Source: Prosthecobacter debontii
GTDB lineage: Bacteria; Verrucomicrobiota; Verrucomicrobiia; Verrucomicrobiales; Akkermansiaceae
Reading direction: 5' to 3'
Assembly: GCA_945883455.1 (NCBI GenBank)
Contig: CAMCXJ010000001.1
Coordinates: forward strand, 1 to 55,238
DNA: 55,238 nucleotides
The translations under genes were made by a program, and so were the position numbers. Shown piece by piece: positions 8,352 through 15,094 of the stretch (positions are counted from its first letter, which is position 1; every line of letters starts with the position of its first letter). The notes below the pieces were generated by a model, which worked only from the letters and a program-made list of their open reading frames with translations, was not told the DNA's origin and ran no database searches.

Positions 8352-8752
8352 CCCCCATGCCGGAAGAACCCGAGTGGCTGGAAGAGCGCACCGTCCGTTT
8401 GTTTCACCATAGACAGCTTGCGGAGCATGGCGGGATGGCCGGTACCCGCGATGAGAACATGCTGATGTCCGCTTTGGCAAAACCGATGCAGCTTTGGTGC
8501 TACGGCTCCCCGCCGCCGGATCTTTGCGCGCTTGGTGCCGCATACGCATACGGTCTTGCAAAAAATCATCCGTTTCTGGACGGCAACAAGCGCACCGCGG
8601 CTATCGCTTGCGAAACGTTTCTCATTTTGAACGGCCAGCATTTCACCGTAGGTGAGGAGGAGAAATATCCCATGTATCTCGCTCTCGCCGCCGGTGATCT
8701 TTCCGAAGCAGACTTCGCGGCATGGCTTCGCGATAACACCGCACCCGCGTGA
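8348..8752 (+). CDS. doc: Doc-type (death-on-curing) Fic toxin
   Basis: 134 residues. The Fic/Doc catalytic motif HPFLDGNKRTAA (about residues 75-86) is complete: His, Phe, Asp, Gly-Asn-Lys-Arg. The N-terminal pattern EERTVRLFHHRQLAEHGGMAGTRDENML is typical of Doc proteins. Doc phosphorylates elongation factor Tu and so halts translation. A GTG start overlapping the antitoxin stop is used here; an ATG three codons later is the alternative. The pairing of an AbrB-fold antitoxin with Doc is a known TA arrangement. The TM2 gene follows after 33 nt. Confidence 0.92.
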   Translation: MTPMPEEPEWLEERTVRLFHHRQLAEHGGMAGTRDENMLMSALAKPMQLWCYGSPPPDLCALGAAYAYGLAKNHPFLDGNKRTAAIACETFLILNGQHFTVGEEEKYPMYLALAAGDLSEADFAAWLRDNTAPA

Positions 8753-8785
8753 CGGTTCTCGCTTCACCATTTTTACATCCCCAAC

Positions 8786-9169
8786 ATGCCCACCCATTCC
8801 AAAACCATCGGCTACCTGCTCTGGATCTTCGGCTTCACCGGCGCGCACCGCTTCTATTTCGGTAAGCCCATCACGGGAGCGATCTGGCTTTTCACTCTCG
8901 GCCTGCTGGGCGTGGGGTGGATCATCGACCTTTTCCTGATCCCCTCCATGTCGCGCCACGCCGCCGCCCGCTACACCACCGGCCCGATCGACTACTCGGT
9001 CGCCTGGATTCTTCTTACCTTCCTCGGGCTCTTAGGAATCCATCGTTTCTACATGGGGAAAATCCTCACCGGCATCTTGTGGCTTGTGAGCGGCGGCCTG
9101 TTCGGCATCGGCTGGCTCTACGATTTCTGCACGCTCAACGGCCAGATCAACGAGCGCAACCGGGCCTGA
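8786..9169 (+). CDS. TM2-domain membrane protein with two TM2 units
   Basis: 127 residues. Two tandem TM2 units can be read: residues 5-48 (GYLLWIFGFTGAHRFYFGK ... GVGWIIDLFLIP) and 70-118 (ILLTFLGLLGIHRFYMGK ... GIGWLYDFCTLN). Each is a hairpin of two transmembrane helices with the signature G.HRFY.GK. TM2 proteins are small inner-membrane proteins without an agreed molecular function. It lies between the Doc toxin (33 nt upstream) and lpdA (79 nt downstream), so it may be part of the pdh transcript without any metabolic link. Confidence 0.88.
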   Translation: MPTHSKTIGYLLWIFGFTGAHRFYFGKPITGAIWLFTLGLLGVGWIIDLFLIPSMSRHAAARYTTGPIDYSVAWILLTFLGLLGIHRFYMGKILTGILWLVSGGLFGIGWLYDFCTLNGQINERNRA

Positions 9170-9248
9170 GCGATTTCCACTCATCCCCCTTTGACAATCT
9201 CCGCGCCGCGAACCACGCTCGTCGCGAACCACTTTTCCAAAAAATATC

Positions 9249-10631
9249 ATGTCCTACGATCTCATTGTCATCGGTGGCGGCCCCGCCGGATACGTCGCCG
9301 CCATCCGCGCCGCCCAGCACGGGAAAAAAGTAGCCTGCGTCGAGGCGGACCGCGCGGGCGGCACCTGCTTGAACTGGGGTTGCATCCCCACCAAGGCGCT
9401 CCTTAAAAACGCCGAGCTCTACCAGACGCTCATGCACAAGGCGGGCGAGTTCGGCTTCTCGATCCAAGGGCTTTCCTATGATTGGAGCACGGTGGTCGGG
9501 CGCTCGCGCAAGGTGTCCGATAAGCTCGCGGGCGGCATCGAGTTCCTTTTCAAGAAGAACAAGGTGGATTACGTCCGCGGCTTCGGCTCCATCGAGGGCG
9601 AGGGAAAAGTCGGCGTGAAAGCGGCCGACGGCTCCACGCAGACGCTTGAGGGCAAAACCATCATCATCGCCACGGGCTGCAAATCCCGCCCGCTGCCGCC
9701 GCTGCCATTTAACGGCACTTCCGTAATCGGTTCGAAAGAAGCCATGGTGCTCGCCGAGCAGCCGAAGGAAATGATCATCATCGGCGCGGGCGCGATCGGT
9801 GTTGAATTTGCCTACATCTACAACGCCTTCGGCACGAAGGTGACGCTTGTCGAAATGCTGCCCAACATCCTGCCCGTAGAGGATACCGAGGTCGGCGAGG
9901 CACTTGAGAAATCCCTCACCAAGCAAGGCATCCGCTGCCTAGTAAACACCAAGGTCACTGCCACCAAGGATCTCGGCGACCGCGTGGAAATCACCGTCGA
10001 GGGACCGAAGGAAAAGGGCGTGATCTCCGCCGATGTCTGCCTCGTCGCGATCGGCATCCAGCCAGTCCTTCCCGGCGGTGTGCCGCCCGAATTGACCGAC
10101 CGCGGCTACATCAAGATCGGTGACCGTTACGAAACAAACCTTCCCGGCGTCTATGCCATCGGTGATATCAACGGCCCGCCATGGCTCGCTCACGTCGCTT
10201 CCTTCGAGGCGATGCAGTGCGTCGATGGCCTTTACGTGGACGGCCACAAGCCGCGCATGGTCACGAATTTCCCCGGCTGCACCTACTGCCATCCGCAGGT
10301 CGCCTCGGTGGGAAAAACCGAGCGCGCGCTCAAGGAGGAGGGTGTGGAGTATATCGTCGGGAAAATCCCCTTCGTCGCCATCGGCAAGGCGGTCGCCGCC
10401 GGTGAGACGGACGGCTTCGCGAAACTGCTCTACGGCAAGAAGCACGGCGAGCTGTTAGGCGCGCACATCATCGGCGACAACGCCACAGAGCTCATCGCCG
10501 AAATGGGACTCGCGCTCGACCAAGAACTCACCATCGACGAGATCCACGCCACCATCCACGCCCACCCGACCATGTCAGAGGTGATCCACGAGGCCACCCT
10601 CGCCGCAGAAGGCCACGCGATTCACTTCTGA
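9249..10631 (+). CDS. lpdA: Dihydrolipoyl dehydrogenase (E3)
   Basis: 460 residues. It has an FAD-binding start (YDLIVIGGGPAGYVAAIRAAQ), the redox-active disulfide GGTCLNWGCIPTK, an NAD-binding GxGxxG (IIIGAGAIGVEFA), a second FAD motif VYAIGDINGPP and the C-terminal catalytic His-Glu pair in HAHPTMSEVIHEA. It reoxidises dihydrolipoyl groups of E2 and passes electrons to NAD+. As the only E3 in view it could serve both the pyruvate dehydrogenase E1 genes upstream and the sucA-sucB complex downstream. The stop at 10629-10631 is followed by a palindromic repeat element. Confidence 0.96.
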   Translation: MSYDLIVIGGGPAGYVAAIRAAQHGKKVACVEADRAGGTCLNWGCIPTKALLKNAELYQTLMHKAGEFGFSIQGLSYDWSTVVGRSRKVSDKLAGGIEFLFKKNKVDYVRGFGSIEGEGKVGVKAADGSTQTLEGKTIIIATGCKSRPLPPLPFNGTSVIGSKEAMVLAEQPKEMIIIGAGAIGVEFAYIYNAFGTKVTLVEMLPNILPVEDTEVGEALEKSLTKQGIRCLVNTKVTATKDLGDRVEITVEGPKEKGVISADVCLVAIGIQPVLPGGVPPELTDRGYIKIGDRYETNLPGVYAIGDINGPPWLAHVASFEAMQCVDGLYVDGHKPRMVTNFPGCTYCHPQVASVGKTERALKEEGVEYIVGKIPFVAIGKAVAAGETDGFAKLLYGKKHGELLGAHIIGDNATELIAEMGLALDQELTIDEIHATIHAHPTMSEVIHEATLAAEGHAIHF

Positions 10632-10635
10632 AGCG

Positions 10636-10831
10636 GTAGCCATGGACTGCTACAGCCTGCTGTAGCTTTCGGCCATGCAGCCCTGCTGCGAGCCGGACGG
10701 CATTCGAACGACTAGGCTTGTTTACTCCCAGTCCTCCGCCGTTGACAGCCCAGCCTTCGCTGAAGCTACGGCGGGCAGGCAGGCTGTCTCACGGAAAGCG
10801 GCAGAGCAGGCTGCCGCAGTCCATGGCCTAC
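10636..10831. repeat. Inverted-repeat-bounded intergenic element (~196 bp)
   Basis: The left arm GTAGCCATGGACTGC (10636-10650) is matched by the reverse complement of the right arm GCAGTCCATGGCCTAC (10816-10831) with one extra base. Pairing continues inward through CAGCCTGCT and GCTTTC with scattered mismatches over about 40 bp. The element fills most of the gap between lpdA and menH and may act as a transcription barrier between these convergent genes. No transposase is encoded. It resembles non-autonomous or REP-like intergenic repeats, but a second copy was not found in the window. Confidence 0.6.
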
Positions 10832-10837
10832 GGCGGA

Positions 10838-11632
10838 TCACGCTACAACCCCCGCGATCTTCTCCGCCAGCCACTCCTCGTTTTCCCACGGGACGCGATG
10901 GCCCGCATCCGGTGCGATGGCGAGAGTGAACTGATCCGATAGCCCCGCCGCCGCCTCGGCGATCGCGCGGAATTTCGCATCGTTTTCCCCGGCGATCCAA
11001 AGTGTGGGGATCCTGATTTCCTGCAGCCTTTCCCACAGCGGCTTCTGGTTTCCCACCGACCAATCGACGAAGCTGCGCGCGATCTCGCGGCGGCGCTGCA
11101 TGAGCTTTCCATCCTCGCGGCTGTCGCGCATCGCTCTGCCGAGGAGGGGCTGGGCGTTCCATTTTTCGATGAAGTCCTGCCACGGCAGGGTCAGCGCTTG
11201 CGTAGCCCAAACGGTGTCCGCCACACGCCGCGCCGCCGCTTCGTTGGGATCGCGGCTGCCGGGGTTTGCGGAAATGATCACCGCCGCGTCCCACGGGCCG
11301 CCCTCTAACAGGGCGTGCAGCGCGAGCCGACCGCCCATCGAGTAGCCGATGAGGATGCGCCGCGCCGCTCTGGGGATCTCGCCTTCGGCATCCGCGTTGA
11401 GCCGCTTGCCGAATTCTGGCATGGTTACACTCTCGCATTCCAGGAAGCGCCAGAGATCCACGGCGCGGGTGGAAATGCCCTTCGTGGCAAGTGCCTGCGC
11501 CAGCCCGCGCCAATCCGCTACCGCGCCGACCGCTCCATGCAGACACCAGCACTCCACCGGGGCAAGACTCACATCCCTGACTTTCGCGGCGGCTTGGAGA
11601 CGCTCGTCGGTTTGCTTGGTGGTGTGTATCAC
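10838..11632 (-). CDS. menH: Alpha/beta hydrolase, MenH-like (SHCHC synthase)
   Basis: 264 residues with the alpha/beta hydrolase fold: oxyanion region LHGAVG, nucleophile elbow GYSMGGRLALH (Ser about 96), and a C-terminal catalytic His in APDAGHRVPWE. MenH removes pyruvate from SEPHCHC to give SHCHC in menaquinone synthesis; the GYSMGGRLAL elbow and the divergent menB neighbour support this, though other hydrolases share the elbow. The start is a GTG preceded by AGGAG at a 5-nt spacing, one of the few good ribosome sites here. It converges on lpdA and diverges from menB across 228 bp. Confidence 0.75.
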   Translation of the reverse strand: MIHTTKQTDERLQAAAKVRDVSLAPVECWCLHGAVGAVADWRGLAQALATKGISTRAVDLWRFLECESVTMPEFGKRLNADAEGEIPRAARRILIGYSMGGRLALHALLEGGPWDAAVIISANPGSRDPNEAAARRVADTVWATQALTLPWQDFIEKWNAQPLLGRAMRDSREDGKLMQRRREIARSFVDWSVGNQKPLWERLQEIRIPTLWIAGENDAKFRAIAEAAAGLSDQFTLAIAPDAGHRVPWENEEWLAEKIAGVVA

Positions 11633-11860
11633 CTTTTCTCCTGCGCCTCCTGGGGTTCGTCGGTGTTCTGGGTGTGCTCCTCAGTGGCGGTGCGCCTTAC
11701 GCCCGGACATTCTTTCCACGGCATTTTTTCCCCCATGGCGTTTGGCTATCAGAGGAAGCCGGAAGTGTCAACCGCCCGAGGAGCGAGGGAGGTGGCGGGC
11801 GGCTTTCTTTCCCGGATTCGCGGTTGAACCGGGGCGGGGTAGGGTTCAGATTGCGCGGCG

Positions 11861-12676
11861 ATGTGGATTTCCAAACATGACTTCGAAGACATCCGTTACG
11901 AGACGACGGAGGATGGCGCGATCGCCAAGATCACGATCAACCGCCCCGAGGTGCGCAACGCCTTCCGGCCGCTGACGGTGACAGAAATGCTGCGCGCCTT
12001 CGACATGGCGCACGAGGATCCGCAGGTGGGGGTGATCATTTTAACCGGCGAGGGCGATCTCGCGTTCTGCTCCGGCGGCGACCAGAAAGTCCGCGGCCAT
12101 GCCGGATACGTCGGCGGCGACGGCATACCGCGTCTCAACGTTCTCGATCTCCAGAAGAAAATCCGCTCCCTGCCGAAGCCGGTTGTTGCGATGGTTGCGG
12201 GCTACGCGATCGGCGGCGGGCACGTGCTCCACGTCGTCTGCGATCTTACCATCGCGGCGGACAACGCGCGCTTTGGCCAGACCGGCCCGAAAGTCGGCAG
12301 CTTCGATGGCGGCCTTGGCTCCAGTTACCTTGCCCGCATCGTCGGCCAGAAAAAGGCGCGGGAAATCTGGTATCTCTGCCGCCAGTATGATGCGCAGCAG
12401 GCGCTCGATATGGGCTTGGTGAATACCGTCGTGCCCCTTGCCGAACTGGAAACGGAGACGATCAAGTGGTGCCGGGAAATGCTCGCCCACTCCCCGCTCG
12501 CCCTGCGCTGCCTCAAGTCCGCCCTCAACGCGGATTGCGACGGACAGATGGGGCTGCTCGATCTCGCGGGCAACGCCACCCTGCTCTACTACATGTCCGA
12601 GGAGGGTCGCGAAGGCAAAGAGGCGTTTCTCGAAAAACGCGCGCCGGATTTCTCGAAGTTTCCGAGGGTGCCGTGA
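11861..12676 (+). CDS. menB: 1,4-dihydroxy-2-naphthoyl-CoA synthase
   Basis: 271 residues, crotonase superfamily. MenB signatures are clear: FCSGGDQKVRGHAGYVG (oxyanion loop and bicarbonate/active-site region), VAGYAIGGGHVLHVVCDLTIAADNARFGQTGPKVGSFDGG and the C-terminal EEGREGKEAFLEKRAPDF. It closes the second ring of o-succinylbenzoyl-CoA in menaquinone synthesis. The divergent MenH-like gene fits. No other men genes are in the window. ATG at 11861 gives the family length; no strong ribosome site is visible. Confidence 0.95.
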   Translation: MWISKHDFEDIRYETTEDGAIAKITINRPEVRNAFRPLTVTEMLRAFDMAHEDPQVGVIILTGEGDLAFCSGGDQKVRGHAGYVGGDGIPRLNVLDLQKKIRSLPKPVVAMVAGYAIGGGHVLHVVCDLTIAADNARFGQTGPKVGSFDGGLGSSYLARIVGQKKAREIWYLCRQYDAQQALDMGLVNTVVPLAELETETIKWCREMLAHSPLALRCLKSALNADCDGQMGLLDLAGNATLLYYMSEEGREGKEAFLEKRAPDFSKFPRVP

Positions 12677-12711
12677 TTGGTTAATAAGGAGTTTTCTTTC
12701 AACGCATTCAG

Positions 12712-12720
12712 AGGAGGTGA
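12712..12720 (+). promoter_or_regulatory. Orphan perfect Shine-Dalgarno sequence
   Basis: AGGAGGTGA, a full complement of the 16S rRNA tail, lies 46 nt before the HAD gene start, far too distant for it. No ATG, GTG or TTG lies at 5-9 nt. A GTG that overlaps the site would open a 24-codon frame, and an ATT lies 7 nt downstream. Its use is unknown. Confidence 0.3.
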
Positions 12721-12765
12721 GAAAATTTCCTTTCATCATAGCGACGTGGTGCTTCCCTGCGTCGC

Positions 12766-13470
12766 ATGCATGGGGCGCTGATTTTTGATCTGGATGGCAC
12801 GCTGGTGGAGTCGCTGCCAGGCATCGCCGCCTCGCTGAACCGTGCGCTTGCGCGGCACGGCTTGCCAGGACACGGAGATGCGACGGTGCGGGGTTTCATC
12901 GGCGATGGAGCCCGCCTGCTCGTTACCCGCGCGATGGCTCCCAACGTGGCGGAGCCGCAGCTTGAAAGCGTGTTGCGGAGTTTTGGAGAGGATTATGCCG
13001 CCTCATGGCAAAACGGCACAGCGCCTTACCCCGGCATCACCTCCCTGCTTGCCGACCTCCGGGCACGCGGCGTGGCTCTCGCCGTGCTTTCTAACAAACC
13101 CGACGCATTTACTACGGAGATAGTCGCGAAACTTTTTCCCGAAGGCACCTTCACCGCCGTGCTTGGACACCGCGAAGGCATGCCTCACAAGCCCGCTCCG
13201 GCTGGCGCCTTGGCAACCGCCGCCGTCCTCGGGTTCGCCCCGGCAAACTGTATCCTGATCGGCGACTCCACCATGGATCTCGATACCGCCCGCAATGCCG
13301 GCATGGCATCCATCGCCGTTACGTGGGGCTACCATGACCGCGAACGCCTGCTCGGCGCGGATAGGCTGGTGGAAAACGTGGAGGAGCTCGAAATGCTGCT
13401 CGCCGCTTTTTTCCCAAGCCAGCGAACGCGCGGCGGGAAATCCTCACCCGCAGGCTTTCCAAACGGCTAG
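12766..13470 (+). CDS. gph: HAD-superfamily hydrolase, phosphoglycolate phosphatase-like
   Basis: 234 residues. HAD motif I is FDLDGTLVES near the start, motif II is VLSNKPD, and motif IV is GDSTMDLDTARNAGM. The cap insertion is the alpha-helical type of Gph/PGP enzymes, which dephosphorylate 2-phosphoglycolate; related beta-phosphoglucomutases and PpaX pyrophosphatases have the same build, so the substrate is not certain. The gene is 89 bp after menB on the same strand. An ATG at 12766 is used; a strong ribosome site exists but 46 nt upstream. A dispersed repeat begins right after the stop. Confidence 0.82.
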   Translation: MHGALIFDLDGTLVESLPGIAASLNRALARHGLPGHGDATVRGFIGDGARLLVTRAMAPNVAEPQLESVLRSFGEDYAASWQNGTAPYPGITSLLADLRARGVALAVLSNKPDAFTTEIVAKLFPEGTFTAVLGHREGMPHKPAPAGALATAAVLGFAPANCILIGDSTMDLDTARNAGMASIAVTWGYHDRERLLGADRLVENVEELEMLLAAFFPSQRTRGGKSSPAGFPNG

Positions 13471-13554
13471 GCCTTTGCCAAAAGTCCGTACTTTATTTGG
13501 AAGGTGGGGGTAAGATTTGCCCACAACGGCCTGGGGCTGGAATCCCAAGCCACG
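13471..13554 (-). repeat. Dispersed repeat, copy A
   Basis: Read on the minus strand, this ~83-bp segment aligns with 23159-23240 on the plus strand at roughly 75-80% identity. The shared part includes the identical 20-mer TTCCAGCCCCAGGCCGTTGT, a following AATCTT..CCCC..CCTT.CAAATAAA stretch and a final CTTTTGG.AAA. It begins immediately after the stop of the HAD gene. Copy A and copy B are in opposite orientation. No coding potential is evident. The rest of the 238-bp gap up to sucB holds nothing else I can name. Confidence 0.65.
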
Positions 13555-13708
13555 ATTCAAAACGAAAGAACTTTTGGCAGACGGTCTAAGCTGAAATTTA
13601 CGCGATATCAGACAGCTACCGCCACACGGTGTGTGCCGTGAATTTATCATTCTTTATCGGGTAAGATACGCGGACAGTTACGGCGCATCCGGCCAAGTTG
13701 GAAGTTCC

Positions 13709-15070
13709 TTAAAGCTCCAGTAGCAACCGGTGCGGGGCTTCGAGAGCGTCCTTGATGCGGATGAGGAAAGTGACGGCTTCCTTGCCATCGACGAGGCGGT
13801 GATCGTAGCTGAGGGCGAGGTACATCATCGGGCGGATGACGACTTGGCCGTTGAGGGCGACGGGGCGCTGCTGGATGGTGTGCATGCCGAGGATGCCGCT
13901 TTGAGGCGGGTTAAGGATGGGCGTGCTGAGGAGCGAGCCGTAGGTGCCGCCGTTGGAAATGGTGAACACGCCGCCTTGCAAATCCTCGATGGCGATCTTG
14001 CCTTCCTTACCTTTTTTCGCGTAGTCGAGGATGTCCTGCTCGATGCGGGCGAAGGATTTCCCGTCGCAGTCACGGAGCACGGGGACGATGAGGCCTTTTT
14101 CGGTGCCGATGGCGACGCCGATGTCATAGTAATGGTTCTCGATGATGTCGGTGCCATCGATGCGGCCGTTGATAGATGGCACGTCTTTGAGCGCTTGGGT
14201 AACGGCTTTGACGAAAAAGGACATAAAGCCGAGCTTCACACCGTATTTTTTCAGGAAATCCTCCTGCACGCTTTTCCGGAGCTCCATGACGGCGGTCATA
14301 TCGACCTCGTTGAAGGTGGTGAGGATCGCGGCGGTCTGCTGGGCATTGACAAGATGGGTCGCGATCTTGCGGCGCAGCATCGACATTTTTTTCCGCGTCG
14401 TACGTCCTTCGGTGACGGGCGCGACGGGTTTTTCCGGCGCGGCGGGGGCAGAAATGACAGCGAGCTCGGGCTTGGGTCGGGGGGCGGGTGCTGCCGCCGG
14501 TGCGGGAGCGGCGACTTGCGTTGCGGCACCTCCGGGGGTGATTTTGGCGATCACATTACCAATGGGAACTTCCTCGCCTTCGGGGACAAGAATGTGGAGC
14601 GTGCCGGAAACTGGGGCTTCGAGGTCGTTGGAGACCTTATCGGTTTCGAGGGAAACGAGGATTTCGCCTTTCTCGACGCGGTCGCCATCCTTCTTGCGCC
14701 AGGCGGCGATGTTCGCGGAGGTGATGGATTCGCCGGCGGCGGGCACTTTGATCTCGACAGTTGCGCCGGATGTTACTGGCGGAGCGGGAGGTGTGGGAGG
14801 TGTGGCGATCGCGGGCGCTGCGGCGAGTTGCCCAGCACTGGTTTCGAGTTTCCCGATCACCGTGCCGATAGAGACTTCCTCGCCCTCGCCGACGGTGATG
14901 GTGAGGACGCCGTCGGCCTCGGCTTCGAGTTCGTTGGAAACCTTGTCGGTCTCGAGGCTTACGAGCGGCTCGCCTTTTTTGACGGAGTCGCCGTTGCTTT
15001 TATACCATTTCGCAATGTTTGCGGAGGTGATGGATTCGCCGGCGGCGGGCACTTTGATGTCGATGGCCAT
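13709..15070 (-). CDS. sucB: 2-oxoglutarate dehydrogenase E2, dihydrolipoyllysine succinyltransferase
   Basis: 453 residues. Two lipoyl domains (about 1-77 and 104-180), each with the lipoylation site ETDKVSN (Lys43 and Lys145), are followed by a Pro/Ala-rich linker (181-222) and the catalytic domain with LSYDHRLVDGKEAV. It transfers succinyl groups to CoA in the TCA cycle. Most SucB proteins have one lipoyl domain and a ~35-residue peripheral subunit-binding domain that holds E3; no such domain can be read in the short linker here. The gene follows sucA by 24 nt. The succinyltransferase assignment rests on the sucA partner and close similarity to SucB catalytic domains. Confidence 0.93.
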   Translation of the reverse strand: MAIDIKVPAAGESITSANIAKWYKSNGDSVKKGEPLVSLETDKVSNELEAEADGVLTITVGEGEEVSIGTVIGKLETSAGQLAAAPAIATPPTPPAPPVTSGATVEIKVPAAGESITSANIAAWRKKDGDRVEKGEILVSLETDKVSNDLEAPVSGTLHILVPEGEEVPIGNVIAKITPGGAATQVAAPAPAAAPAPRPKPELAVISAPAAPEKPVAPVTEGRTTRKKMSMLRRKIATHLVNAQQTAAILTTFNEVDMTAVMELRKSVQEDFLKKYGVKLGFMSFFVKAVTQALKDVPSINGRIDGTDIIENHYYDIGVAIGTEKGLIVPVLRDCDGKSFARIEQDILDYAKKGKEGKIAIEDLQGGVFTISNGGTYGSLLSTPILNPPQSGILGMHTIQQRPVALNGQVVIRPMMYLALSYDHRLVDGKEAVTFLIRIKDALEAPHRLLLEL

Positions 15071-15094
15071 GATGGGAGGGGAGTTGTTGTGGAA

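Noticed and set aside
12717..12790. 24-codon leader frame starting at GTG inside the Shine-Dalgarno site
   Set aside because: The start codon overlaps the ribosome-binding sequence itself and the peptide has no attenuator-like codon run.
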